From JAVBNT01 sp031551355 (GTDB taxonomy: Bacteria > Vulcanimicrobiota > CADAWZ01): a DNA stretch of 64,000 nt. The stretch covers positions 1 to 64,000 of the forward strand of contig JAVBNT010000010.1 in the NCBI GenBank assembly GCA_031551355.1, read 5' to 3'. The notes under the pieces are model-generated. The model had not been told where the DNA came from. It made no database searches and was given only the letters and a program-made list of their open reading frames with translations. This document shows positions 17,806-27,307 of the stretch, piece after piece (positions within the stretch are counted from its first letter, which is position 1; each line of letters starts with the position of its first letter). A program made the position numbers and the translations under genes.

Positions 17806-19329
17806 TTATTTATAAACTACATTCGACAGATAATCCTTGGCATTGGGACGGAATGTTTTTTCCATCATATCCTTATATTCCTTATAAAAGCGATCGTGCT
17901 CCTCTTCAGGGAAATCACTCATGTCGATGCCGATTTTTATTATTTCATCAAAATGTTTGTCATAGAACTCGATCATACGCTCTTCAATATCGGCAAAGTT
18001 TTCCTGACAGAATTCATTAAAGGCATCTATTTCAAAATACTCCTTACTTAGTGACATTGCATGTTCAAATTTTTCCATAGCTGATTTTTTAGGATCATTC
18101 AAAACCGTCAGATACTTATTCTGCTCCATATCAATTCTCATATCCTTACCGGTAACGGCACAGAATGTAAACCATTTTACAAGCGCGCAAAGAAGCCACG
18201 GGAAATGGACATGCAAAGACGTAAAGTTAGAATCCGGGCAGGCATTGGCGAAGTCGATCGGATAAATACAGCCATCCTTGATCACGGCTTCAAAAGAATT
18301 ATACGTCCAGCGGTGATAGGCGTTTATAAACAGTGAATACCCTGAAATCCTGTCGTTAATACTCTTGTCCATCTGATACTTCTCAGGACTGTAATGCTGG
18401 TGAAGAGGCATATCGGGAAGATATCTCATCGGCAGAACCTGAGGCCCGATTGACATACATCTGATGAAAACATCAAAATTTTCAATCCCTTCCTGGACAT
18501 GAAAAACCTTGCCGTTCGTCTGATCATATTTTTCATAAAGCTCCTGAAGGGAGTTTATTTTATAAACGTCGCTGCCGCCGCCGCCAAATGCTTTTTTAAG
18601 ATATATCGGATAACGGTTATCAAAATACTTTTCCATCGTTTCCTGAATATAGTTACCGCCGCAATAGAATTGTTCCCTCATTAAAGAGCCCTTTTTCTCA
18701 AAGGAAAGCATTCTGCTGAAATCGCTGTTTACTTTCTCCCAATCCGTATATTTACGGTGTTCGTCAAAACCATACTTTGTATATTTAGTAATCAGGTTCT
18801 GATAATATTCCCATTTTTCCTGATTTTTCTGATCTTCGGTATAAGGAGCAAACTGAGGCAGTAAAACTGTCGTAGGCAGACGATCTGCCGGATGCATGGC
18901 CCTGGCGAGCAAATCATAAGTACTATGTTTGTCATGGTTACTGAAAGTATTACTATGATTGGCAATACTCATCTGTGAATTTATCGCCTGCTGTGCCCAG
19001 CATTTGTAATAAGTATTCCAGTGTACTGTTCTGTCAATCACAAAATCCGCCGTATCATTGAGACTTTCTCCGCATTTTATCGGTTCGGCAATGACTCTCC
19101 CCAAACGAAGTTCATATTCTTTATTTTTCCATTTTATCTGGGGGTTCAGAAAATGAAAAAAAGATGTTAGTGCCGGACGCATGGTCCAGTCAAACGAAGC
19201 CATTATTTTTATCTTTTTAATTATTTTTGATGACTTCGCAACGGTTGCTTCAGCCTTAGGTTCAGAGATTGACGCGGCCTTGGGCTCAGTCTTTTTCACC
19301 GGTGTTTTGGAAACTTTTTTTGTAGCCAT
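17806..19329 (-). CDS. ATP-grasp-like protein with basic N-terminal tail
   Basis: 507 residues. Residues 1-43 are Lys/Ala/Pro-rich like a histone H1 tail. A long N-terminal domain follows, then an ATP-grasp-like core: YPIYLKKAFGGGGSDVYKI (about 240), FHVQEGIENFDVFIRCMSIG (about 275), and EAVIKDGCIYPIDFANACPD (about 355), which holds the usual E/D-N metal region. The same pattern occurs in the 52975-53934 gene. It may join an acid to an amine, but the substrate is unknown. Confidence 0.6.
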   Translation of the reverse strand: MATKKVSKTPVKKTEPKAASISEPKAEATVAKSSKIIKKIKIMASFDWTMRPALTSFFHFLNPQIKWKNKEYELRLGRVIAEPIKCGESLNDTADFVIDRTVHWNTYYKCWAQQAINSQMSIANHSNTFSNHDKHSTYDLLARAMHPADRLPTTVLLPQFAPYTEDQKNQEKWEYYQNLITKYTKYGFDEHRKYTDWEKVNSDFSRMLSFEKKGSLMREQFYCGGNYIQETMEKYFDNRYPIYLKKAFGGGGSDVYKINSLQELYEKYDQTNGKVFHVQEGIENFDVFIRCMSIGPQVLPMRYLPDMPLHQHYSPEKYQMDKSINDRISGYSLFINAYHRWTYNSFEAVIKDGCIYPIDFANACPDSNFTSLHVHFPWLLCALVKWFTFCAVTGKDMRIDMEQNKYLTVLNDPKKSAMEKFEHAMSLSKEYFEIDAFNEFCQENFADIEERMIEFYDKHFDEIIKIGIDMSDFPEEEHDRFYKEYKDMMEKTFRPNAKDYLSNVVYK

Positions 19330-19427
19330 ATAGTCCTCCCGTAAAATATATTTTTAAAACATCTAATGCTTTATTCGTTTTAAACATCAATCTTTATATT
19401 GTTCACAAATTAATTCTATAAGACATT

Positions 19428-19982
19428 TTATTTTACCTCCAAACCGGCGGCTATTTTGCATGCAGCATCCTCAAGTTCATCGGCAACAATCAAACCGGGC
19501 ATAAGGGTAATGGCCTTCGATTCTTCTTCACGCCCGTAACCGGTTCTAACAAGCACAGGAGTTACGCCGGAGTTTAATGCGAGCTCAAGATCACAAATTT
19601 TATCGCCAATCATGAAGGAATGTCCAAGATCCGCGCCAAGTTCGGATGAAGCTCTGAAAATCAGTTCCGGAAGTGGTTTACGGCATGAGCAGCTCTCTTT
19701 GGGAGAGTGAGGACAATAATATATACCGTCAATAATTACCCCGCTGTGAGACAGCAAAAGTTTAAGTCTGTCATTAACGGCCAGCAAATCATCTACAGTA
19801 AAAAATCCCCGGCCAATACCGGATTGATTGGAAATTACGGCAAAAGAAAAACCAAGTTCCGATAAAGCGGAAAGACCTTTAACGGCACCCGGAAGCAATA
19901 CAACCCCATCAGGATCCGCCAGATAATTTCTTTCCTCTATCAAGGTTCCATCACGATCCAGAAAAACAAAAGGTCTGGCCAT
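19428..19982 (-). CDS. gmhB: D,D-heptose 1,7-bisphosphate phosphatase-like HAD enzyme
   Basis: 184 residues of the HAD subfamily IIIA histidinol-phosphatase/GmhB type. FLDRDGTLIEE carries the nucleophile and acid aspartates, ISNQSGIGRG is motif 2, and MIGDKICDLELA is motif 4. The zinc loop CPHSPKESCSCRKP (C-x-H...C-x-C) is intact. In LPS heptose synthesis it removes the C7 phosphate. ATG 19982 has GGAG nine bases upstream; the GTG at 19997 overlaps that box and is rejected. Confidence 0.87.
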   Translation of the reverse strand: MARPFVFLDRDGTLIEERNYLADPDGVVLLPGAVKGLSALSELGFSFAVISNQSGIGRGFFTVDDLLAVNDRLKLLLSHSGVIIDGIYYCPHSPKESCSCRKPLPELIFRASSELGADLGHSFMIGDKICDLELALNSGVTPVLVRTGYGREEESKAITLMPGLIVADELEDAACKIAAGLEVK

Positions 19983-20129
19983 AACAATTTTCTCCACTAA
20001 TTAATTATAAAATATTATTCTAAAATGTTTCCTTATTAAAAGATTTATACCTCCGGCGCAGGAATTAAACACACAGAAAACAAAGAGATAAATTATAAAA
20101 AGAGCAAGAAAAGGCGATGAGATGATATA

Positions 20130-21473
20130 ATGCTCGATAATAAAATAATTTCCCGTTTTGTCGCGCTAATAACAAATCTGACCAAATCGAAACAGGCCGA
20201 AGCAATGGAAACAACCTCCGTCTTTGAAAAAATAAGTGCAATCAAAGCATTTCGCTCAAAAAACTACCGTCTGTTTTATCTCGGCCAAAGTGTATCCGTT
20301 CTTGGAAACTTCCTGCAGTCGGTAGCCACCGGATGGTTAATATACAGGCTTACAGATTCGCCGTTTTTTCTGGGACTGTCAAACTTTGCTTCGAATGTGC
20401 CAATTCTGTTTCTTGCTCCGTTTGCCGGAGTCATAGCGGATCGTGTTCCAAGGCAAAAGATAATCCGGATAACGCAAATTTCGTTTATGATCGTATGCTT
20501 CTTCCTGGCCGCGACAGTACTCCTAAATTTAATCAAACCATGGCACATACTGGTGATAAACCTGTTGTTCGGAATTATAACGGCTTTCGATATGCCGGGC
20601 AGACAGACATTTCTTTATGATGTACTGGACTATAAAGAAGACCTTACAAATGCAGTGGCACTAAATGCCATAATGTTTAACGGTTCGAGAATGATAGGAC
20701 CCGCCATTGCCGGATTCCTTATCGCAAAATATGGGGAAGGGCTGTGTTTTCTGATAAATGCTTTTTCCTTCACGGCAATCGTTTTTACACTTTTTCTTAT
20801 AAAAACACCGCCAATAAATCTTACCAACTCCGAAGAATCCGTTATCAAAAACTTAAAAGAGGGAATATCGTATGTCAGAAATACAAAATCAATAAAAACA
20901 CTGCTGTTTTTCATCTTCCTTACAAGTACATGCACGGCACCGGTAATGACATTGATGCCTGTTTTTGCAAAAGATATTTTTAAAAGCGGGCCGGAGACAA
21001 TGGGGATGTTTATGGGCTGCGTAGGCATCGGTGCAATTATATCAGGAGTTTTTCTTGCCGTCAGAAAAAAAGTATTCGGACTTAACAAGGTTATGACACT
21101 GGCGTCGATATTTTTCGGCATATCAATTATGATATTTGCCTGGTCAAGAAACATCGCACTGTCACAGTTAATGGCCGTTTTTGCCGGCAGTTGCATGATT
21201 ATAATGTTCTCAGGGTGCAATACCCTGACACAGACAATAGTCGAACCGGACAAAAGGGGAAGAATTATGAGCCTGTATACAACTGCTTTCGTGGGGGCAG
21301 TACCTGTCGGTTCACTAATCTCAGGAAGCCTTGCCGCAGAAATAGGCGTAAGCTACACTTGCCAGTTAAGCGGTATACTATGTATGTTCTGTGCTTTACT
21401 GCTGTATCTCAACAGAAAATCGATTGCAAAAGATCTGAAAGAAGCCTCCGAAAGAAACAAAATGCCGCAATAA
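20130..21473 (+). CDS. MFS exporter (DHA3/EntS-like), first of a pair
   Basis: 447 residues with about 12 hydrophobic segments. The inter-helix motif GVIADRVPRQKI and the MPGRQTFLYDVL segment place it in the MFS_3 (DHA3) group with EntS-like siderophore or drug exporters. The substrate is unknown. The first ~25 residues before ATG 20205 are not typical of the family, so the later ATG is possible. The paralogue starts 2 bp after its stop. Confidence 0.83.
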   Translation: MLDNKIISRFVALITNLTKSKQAEAMETTSVFEKISAIKAFRSKNYRLFYLGQSVSVLGNFLQSVATGWLIYRLTDSPFFLGLSNFASNVPILFLAPFAGVIADRVPRQKIIRITQISFMIVCFFLAATVLLNLIKPWHILVINLLFGIITAFDMPGRQTFLYDVLDYKEDLTNAVALNAIMFNGSRMIGPAIAGFLIAKYGEGLCFLINAFSFTAIVFTLFLIKTPPINLTNSEESVIKNLKEGISYVRNTKSIKTLLFFIFLTSTCTAPVMTLMPVFAKDIFKSGPETMGMFMGCVGIGAIISGVFLAVRKKVFGLNKVMTLASIFFGISIMIFAWSRNIALSQLMAVFAGSCMIIMFSGCNTLTQTIVEPDKRGRIMSLYTTAFVGAVPVGSLISGSLAAEIGVSYTCQLSGILCMFCALLLYLNRKSIAKDLKEASERNKMPQ

Positions 21474-21475
21474 CC

Positions 21476-22711
21476 ATGGACGATACCAAGAAAAAAAACA
21501 ACATTTTCATATCTTTCCGCTCACACAATTTCAGATACTACTTTATAGCCCAGACAATATCAATGACGGGGACCTGGGTGCAAAGCCTGCTGACTTCCTG
21601 GATTATCTATAATATAACCAATTCTCCGATGATGCTTGGCTGGGCTACATTTGCTCTTAAATTTCCGACATTCATACTATCCCCCATTGCAGGCGCGTAT
21701 ATAGACAAAGCACCAAGAAATAAAATAATAAAAATTACACAGACGGCATTGGCAATCGTTGCAACGGTATTCGCCTTGCTTGTTGTTTACAAAGCCATCG
21801 TTCCATGGCATATAATTGTTCTAAATATAGTGTGCGGAGTAATAATGGCTTTTGACAGTCCGGGGAGACAAAGTTTGCTATATGATACCCTCGCTCATAA
21901 AGAAGATCTCGCCAACGGAGTCGCTCTCGTTAATGCCAGCAGAATTGCCGGTCCGGCACTCGCCGGCGTGATAATATACACTGCCGGCGAGTGGTGGTCC
22001 TTAGTGTGCAACGGAGCGCTGTTCATTGTCGTCCTTGCATTACTTTGCCTGATAAAAATAAATGAGGAAAGCAGAGTCGGCAGTAACGAATCCATTATAA
22101 AAACATTAAAAGACGGATTGTCATACGTTAAAAAAAATACCGGAATAAAAATGGTGCTGATTTTTATTTTCTTTATTGTCGTGGCTACAGCTCCGGTAAT
22201 GGTTCTGATGCCTCTGTTTTCACGTGACGCCCTTTCCGGGACAGCAAAAACAATGAGCATTATAACAATTTATATCGGCCTCGGCTCGCTTGTCGGGGCA
22301 CTGTTTCTTGCACAATGGAGAAACGGTAAAATTGAAAAAATGATGGTTCCGGCGGCAGTCGCTTTCGGGAGTGCAATAACAGTTTTTGCACTGTCAAATA
22401 CTCTCATGACATCGTTTATTACAGGATTTATCTCAGGATTCTCAATGATCGTTATTTTTGCCGGCTGCAATACGATAATACAGGTTCTGACTGAAGACGG
22501 GAAAAGAGGAAGGGTTATGAGCCTTTACACTACGGCATTAATGGGTTCGACTCCGGTGAGCTCGATACTGGCCGGATGGTTCGCAGACAAAATCGGAGCC
22601 GCTTCAACGTGTATTGCCGGCGGCATGCTGTGCATACTATGCGGAATTATATTGGGACTATACCAAAAGAAATACCAAACGGAACAAACCGTACAGAACA
22701 GCATCGAATAG
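21476..22711 (+). CDS. MFS exporter (DHA3/EntS-like), second of a pair
   Basis: 411 residues, clearly paralogous to the preceding gene (shared NYR/NFRYYF start, GW.QS, DKAPRNKIIKITQ, DSPGRQSLLYDTLAHKEDL, GCNT and GKRGRVMSLYTTA segments). ATG 21476 follows the upstream stop by 2 bp; the reading frame stays open upstream into the first gene, but those codons do not resemble the family. The two may act as a heteromer or have split substrates after tandem duplication (inference). Confidence 0.85.
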   Translation: MDDTKKKNNIFISFRSHNFRYYFIAQTISMTGTWVQSLLTSWIIYNITNSPMMLGWATFALKFPTFILSPIAGAYIDKAPRNKIIKITQTALAIVATVFALLVVYKAIVPWHIIVLNIVCGVIMAFDSPGRQSLLYDTLAHKEDLANGVALVNASRIAGPALAGVIIYTAGEWWSLVCNGALFIVVLALLCLIKINEESRVGSNESIIKTLKDGLSYVKKNTGIKMVLIFIFFIVVATAPVMVLMPLFSRDALSGTAKTMSIITIYIGLGSLVGALFLAQWRNGKIEKMMVPAAVAFGSAITVFALSNTLMTSFITGFISGFSMIVIFAGCNTIIQVLTEDGKRGRVMSLYTTALMGSTPVSSILAGWFADKIGAASTCIAGGMLCILCGIILGLYQKKYQTEQTVQNSIE

Positions 22712-22729
22712 ATTAATAAGGACGTTTAT

Positions 22730-23530
22730 ATGGAAGAAAAAAATACCGCTGAATTTCAAAAAAGAAAAATATATAAGTTCGGAGCTGTATTCACCGGTTC
22801 TTTTTTGGGAGGACCACTGACAGCCATATATTTTATTGCCGAAAATTACAAAGCCCTGTCTCAACCGGAAAAAGCAAGAAAAACATGGGTATACGGTATT
22901 TCGGCAACAATATTGATCGCCGCCGCAATCATAATTATATACAAATCAATTATCTATCTAATACCCGGAAATCCTGACGTCCCGGACTATATATTTCCGG
23001 TAATCTGCTCGCTGATTGCATGCTCCGTGGTTATGCTGCAAAAAAATGAAATTACAAAACACATAGATTCCGGAGGGGGATATTTTCCCTGGCACCGGAC
23101 AGCATCAGTCACTGCAATCGGAATCGCAGCAACGCTGCTTCTCTATTTCGGGCTGGGGCAGATTCCCCGATACTCAGGCGACAATAATCTGTCAAGAAAA
23201 GTATACGGCCTGATGAGGCATGAGATATTCTATCAAAAAGACAATATTTCCAGAGATGAAGTTGAAAAAATAGCTGAAGGCCTGCACAAAAACGGGCTTT
23301 TCGGCGATAATACCGAAGGAAGCATATGTATGTATGCAGACAAAGCAGGCGGTAATATCGAAGTAATCTTTCCTATCGAAAAAACTGCCGTCAAAGTTAT
23401 TGAATCACCGGATGCCATAAAAAAATTCGAAAAAATAAAAGCCGATGTTCAGGAGCTTTTTCCGGAAAACAAAGTAATTCTTAAAGTTACCTCCGCTTCC
23501 CCGGATAATGTTGTCAGGGTCTTTGAATAA
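22730..23530 (+). CDS. Hypothetical membrane protein, paralogue 1 of 3
   Basis: 266 residues. An N-terminal GSFLGGPLTAIYFIAENYKAL motif leads to four predicted membrane segments (about 18-38, 50-70, 80-100, 125-143), and a soluble alpha/beta domain follows (about 150-266). It is paralogous to 24608-25390 and to the broken copy between them; shared features are GG-P-[IL]-[AT]-[ATG]-x-[YC], E-N-[YF]-K, KTW-[VL]-YG and a C-terminal ending in IE or FE. Family not recognised. An AAGGA box precedes the ATG. Confidence 0.65.
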   Translation: MEEKNTAEFQKRKIYKFGAVFTGSFLGGPLTAIYFIAENYKALSQPEKARKTWVYGISATILIAAAIIIIYKSIIYLIPGNPDVPDYIFPVICSLIACSVVMLQKNEITKHIDSGGGYFPWHRTASVTAIGIAATLLLYFGLGQIPRYSGDNNLSRKVYGLMRHEIFYQKDNISRDEVEKIAEGLHKNGLFGDNTEGSICMYADKAGGNIEVIFPIEKTAVKVIESPDAIKKFEKIKADVQELFPENKVILKVTSASPDNVVRVFE

Positions 23531-23572
23531 TCCGGACAGACCGCAATACTTATCTGAAAACAGGAGAAATTT

Positions 23573-24363
23573 ATGGCAGAAACAAAGGCCGCATCTGAAA
23601 CTCCCAAGAGAAAAATTTTCGCTCAAATGACCATTTACATCGGCAGCTTTATCGGAGGGCCATTGGCAGCCGGTTATATGTTTGCAGAAAACTTCAAAAC
23701 CTAAACCATGCTAGAAAAAAACTGACGATGCGCATTTCTTATCGCTATCGTTTATCCAGTCCTGATTATTCTGCTGCCAAATTCGATGAAATTTCTATAT
23801 GAGCTGCTGCCGATTGCCAATATAATAATTGCTGATAAAGTGCTCTCACATTTTCAAAACGAAACTATCCCTAAGTACCTAGCCCGCGGAGGAGAAAAAT
23901 ACGAATGGAAAAAAGCGTCAACAACAATAGTATTGAGTATTGCCCTGACGGCAATAATATATTTGACACTTTTTTCCGGTTCTGTTTATATTGAAATTCA
24001 AACGGAAAAATCCAAAACCGTTTATAAAACTTACGGAAGCGCGGAGGGTAATACAATAGTCTATTTTAAGGATGAAATTTCGCAGAGAGAAGCCGACAAA
24101 ATCGCCGAAGTCCTAACGCAACAGAAATTACCTTATCCTTATGCCGGTAAACAGATAAAGTTAAAAAAGACAGCAGACAGCATTGAGATCGTGATACCAT
24201 TAGATAATTTCGGAAAAAATATGGAAAAGTATTCCGAAATTTATACCCGGTTTAAAAATTTAAAAGAAAAAATTCAAAAAGAAATACCCGAAAAAAAATT
24301 ATTATAATCCTAAACAACGGGAAACCGGTTAACACGCTTGAGCCGTTCGAAAAAATAGAATAA
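23573..24363 (+). pseudogene. Broken membrane protein, paralogue 2 of 3
   Basis: From ATG 23573 (AGGAGAA box) the frame encodes the family start (GSFIGGPLAAGYMFAENFKT), then meets TAA at 23702 and TGA at 23723. It continues in the same frame through the membrane and soluble parts (clear similarity from 23786 on) to a stop at 24305-24307. One base shift in the A-run near 24290-24298 restores the family C-terminus, ending EPFEKIE at 24363. Reading the other frame just after 23700 gives a peptide like the paralogues' N-x-A-x-K-K-x-T. Either a decayed gene or clustered sequencing errors. Confidence 0.75.
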
Positions 24364-24607
24364 CCTCTCCGGACAAACTTACAGAAACCCAACCTTCAGA
24401 CATATGCGCAGATGCAATAAAACAACATATTTTTCAAACCCGGGTAAGCTTTTGGCAATACTTTTTTAAACATGATTTTCTTTTCTATCGCAACATATAA
24501 AAATACACAAGAACTTGTTTGAGTGTCAAAAGGAGTAATATCACAGAAAAAAGAATTTATTGATATCATTACAAATAATTACATAGTTTATTAATAAGGA
24601 TAAAATT

Positions 24608-25390
24608 ATGGAAAAAACAATCATAACAAACGAAGTTCCGGAAGGGAAAATTTTCACTGCAGCGACGATACGTTTAGTAACCTTTGTCGGAGGTCCGATT
24701 GCAACAGCCTACTGTCTGGCTGAAAACTTCAAAACGTTCAACCAACCTGAAACGGCAAAGAAAACCTGGCTCTATGGCGGCGTTGCGACATTTTTTATAC
24801 TATTAATAATTATGCTAACTCCGGTTCCAGCAGGTCTGATACCGTTTATCAATATGGCTATTGCCGAATACATTCTTAACCGTTATCAAAAAGATAACAT
24901 TGAAACCCATCTGAACGCCGAAGGAAAAGAACAAACAACAGGCAAAGGTGTTGCAGCCCTGCTTATAGGGCTTGCCAGTCTGCTTATATTGGGTTTTGCA
25001 GCGGCCGTTACTGAAAATATTATTTCAAATAAGATTGCAAAATCGCAAATTATTACCAAAACATACGGGACATTATCCAACAACAAAATTTCTTTTAACA
25101 AAAAGGATTTTTCCGATGCAGACGCTGATAAAATAGCACATTTTTTCACGAAAATCCAATTCTTCAATAATGAAAAGCGTCAGCAGATTCTTTTGAAACA
25201 AAACGGAACAAATATGGAAGTGCTAATAGCATGCAATAAAAATGCCAAAGAAATACTCGAAAAAGAACCTGAAACGTTACAAGGTTTCAAAAAATTAAAA
25301 AACGAACTGCAAAAAGAATTTGCGGACAGAAAAATCGTTCTTATTCTGATTGTCGACAATTTTGATAATCCTATTAAAAGAATTGAATAA
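24608..25390 (+). CDS. Hypothetical membrane protein, paralogue 3 of 3
   Basis: 260 residues with the same layout as 22730-23530: FVGGPIATAYCLAENFKTF start, KTWLYGG, hydrophobic segments to about residue 140, then a soluble domain with TKTYGTLSNNKISF and a C-terminus ending KRIE. No function can be assigned. It has its own AAGGA box and a 244-bp upstream gap, so it may have its own promoter, but none is convincing. Confidence 0.65.
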   Translation: MEKTIITNEVPEGKIFTAATIRLVTFVGGPIATAYCLAENFKTFNQPETAKKTWLYGGVATFFILLIIMLTPVPAGLIPFINMAIAEYILNRYQKDNIETHLNAEGKEQTTGKGVAALLIGLASLLILGFAAAVTENIISNKIAKSQIITKTYGTLSNNKISFNKKDFSDADADKIAHFFTKIQFFNNEKRQQILLKQNGTNMEVLIACNKNAKEILEKEPETLQGFKKLKNELQKEFADRKIVLILIVDNFDNPIKRIE

Positions 25391-25609
25391 TTATTTTTCT
25401 GAAAATATATGGTTAAACTGTCAACATAAATTTACGGCGTTATAATTTCAAACCTATTGCCATAAAATTAGCCATGTGGTATAGTTTATCTGTATTTACT
25501 AATTTTTTTTAAAGTCTGGAGTTGATAGGGTGTATAATTTTTCCTTATAAAAAGTAAAAATACTTAACGGCAAAATTATTTTTAATAAAGCCGGCTTGGA
25601 AAAAATTAT

Positions 25610-25669
25610 ATGCTTTTTTATTTTCATAAAAGAACCAAACTCTTTGCTTACCGTTTGCAGGGAAAATAA
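25610..25669 (+). CDS. Candidate 19-residue leader peptide
   Basis: A short frame, ATG 25610 to TAA 25667-25669, encodes MLFYFHKRTKLFAYRLQGK. It lies 30 bp upstream of the ABC-F gene and overlaps bases predicted to pair with that gene's ribosome site. Leader peptides controlling antibiotic-responsive ABC-F genes are well known, but conservation must be checked. The rest of 25391-25609 is AT-rich with no other gene seen. Confidence 0.4.
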   Translation: MLFYFHKRTKLFAYRLQGK

Positions 25670-25695
25670 TTTTTTGCAGCCGGGGCAAGGAGTTT
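25637..25695 (+). promoter_or_regulatory. Predicted ribosome-site-sequestering helix (attenuator)
   Basis: AAACTCTTTGCTT (25637-25649, inside the leader frame) can pair over 13 positions, three of them G-U, with GGGCAAGGAGTTT (25683-25695), which contains the AAGGAG box of the ABC-F gene. A ribosome stalled on the leader would cover the 5' arm and free the box. A competing helix CCGGCT (25591-25596) with AGCCGG (25678-25683) is also possible. Confidence 0.5.
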
Positions 25696-25699
25696 TTTT

Positions 25700-27307
25700 A
25701 TGTCACTAATATCAATTTCCAACCTTACGTTCAGCTACAACAACTATACGGACAATATCTTCGAAAACGTGACTCTCAATATTGACACCGATTGGAAGCT
25801 TGCTTTTATCGGCAGAAACGGCAGAGGAAAAACAACTTTTCTCAAACTTCTGAGCGGAGAATACGCTTACAGCGGAAAAATAACATCATCGGTAAATTTT
25901 GACTATTTTCCGTTTACCCCTGTTTACAAGTCCGGCGACAAAACGATAGAAGTAATCAGCAACTGTATTGCGCCGTTTTCTGTTTGGCAGGCGCGAATGG
26001 ATGAACACATAAAAAACGGTACGGAATCAAGCGAAAACTACAGGGCACTTCTGAGTAAATATATCGACAGCAACGGATATATTATCGAAGATCTGATAAA
26101 AAAAGAACTGGAGCTGATGAAAGTCAGCGCGGATATATTGGATACTGATTTCGAGGTTCTCAGCGGCGGGGAAAAAAGCAAGTTACTGCTGGCGGCACTT
26201 TTTCTTAAACCAAACAATTTTTTGTTGATCGACGAACCGACCAATCATCTTGATCTTAACGGCAGGGAAATAGTATGCGACTATCTCAAAAGCAAAAAAG
26301 GGTTCATTGTCGTTTCGCATGACAGGCAATTTCTTGATGAGATTACCGATCACGTTTTATCAATAAACAAAAGCGATATCGAACTGCAAAAAGGCAATTT
26401 TTCTTCATGGGAGCAAAACAAACTAAACCGCGACAATTTTGAAATACAGGAAAATGAAAAACTGAAAAAAGATATCTCCAGGCTTAACAGTGCGGCGGCC
26501 AGAACGGCAGACTGGTCGGCAAAAGTCGAAAGCACCAAAATCGGCACCCATGCCGCCGACAGAGGAGCCATCGGGCATAAAGCCGCCAAAATGATGAAAC
26601 GCTCAAAATCGATAGAAAACAGATTGTCAAAAGCGGCCGAGGAAAAATCAAAGTTATTGAAAAATATTGAACAGAGTGAAGATTTAATCCTCAAACCGCT
26701 TAATTACCACAGCGAAAGGCTTATCGAAGCGGAAAACATCACCGCCTACTACGGTGAAAAAAAAGTTTTCGACAAAATAAGTTTTACCGTTAACCGGGGG
26801 GACCGGTTATGCCTCTCAGGAAAAAACGGCTGCGGAAAGTCAACAATATTAAAACTGATAACCGGGCAGAGCATAAAATATGAAGGCAGTCTGAAAATGG
26901 GAGGCAGCATAACAGTGTCCTACATTTCTCAGGACACTTCATTCCTGAAAGGAAGTCTCGGAGATTTTGCCGCGGACGAAAATATAGACTATACACTTTT
27001 TCTGGCACTGCTCAGAAAGCTCGATTTTGAACGGGAACAATTCGATAAGGATATGTCGTTTTTCAGTAACGGCCAGAAAAAGAAAGTACTGATTGCTAAA
27101 AGCCTGGCTCAACAGGCACACCTGTATGTATGGGATGAACCGTTAAACTTTATCGACGTACTGTCAAGAATCCAGATAGAGAATCTGATACTGAAATATT
27201 GTCCGACAATGATTTTTGTGGAACATGACAGTGTTTTCAACAGCAAAATAGCAACTCAAACAGTTAAAATCAGCAGAGCAAAAACGGAGGGCACGCTACA
27301 AAAATGA
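25700..27307 (+). CDS. ABC-F ribosomal-protection-type ATPase (Lsa/Vga-like)
   Basis: 535 residues with two ABC domains and no membrane domain. Walker A motifs are GRNGRGKTT (37-45) and GKNGCGKST (about 375). Signatures are LSGGEKSK and FSNGQKKK, and the Walker B regions are LLIDEPTNHLD and LYVWDEPLNFID. The second half (GQKKKVLIAKSL, WDEPLNFIDVLSRIQIE, FVEHD) matches the Lsa subgroup, which displaces lincosamides, streptogramin A and pleuromutilins from ribosomes. The interdomain linker (about 245-330) has the expected charged helices. Its stop overlaps the next gene by 4 bases. Confidence 0.87.
   Translation: MSLISISNLTFSYNNYTDNIFENVTLNIDTDWKLAFIGRNGRGKTTFLKLLSGEYAYSGKITSSVNFDYFPFTPVYKSGDKTIEVISNCIAPFSVWQARMDEHIKNGTESSENYRALLSKYIDSNGYIIEDLIKKELELMKVSADILDTDFEVLSGGEKSKLLLAALFLKPNNFLLIDEPTNHLDLNGREIVCDYLKSKKGFIVVSHDRQFLDEITDHVLSINKSDIELQKGNFSSWEQNKLNRDNFEIQENEKLKKDISRLNSAAARTADWSAKVESTKIGTHAADRGAIGHKAAKMMKRSKSIENRLSKAAEEKSKLLKNIEQSEDLILKPLNYHSERLIEAENITAYYGEKKVFDKISFTVNRGDRLCLSGKNGCGKSTILKLITGQSIKYEGSLKMGGSITVSYISQDTSFLKGSLGDFAADENIDYTLFLALLRKLDFEREQFDKDMSFFSNGQKKKVLIAKSLAQQAHLYVWDEPLNFIDVLSRIQIENLILKYCPTMIFVEHDSVFNSKIATQTVKISRAKTEGTLQK

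Noticed and set aside
21191..21475. Upstream extension of the second MFS gene
   Set aside because: The frame is open but overlaps the end of the first MFS gene out of frame, and its residues are basic and Cys-rich, unlike any MFS start.
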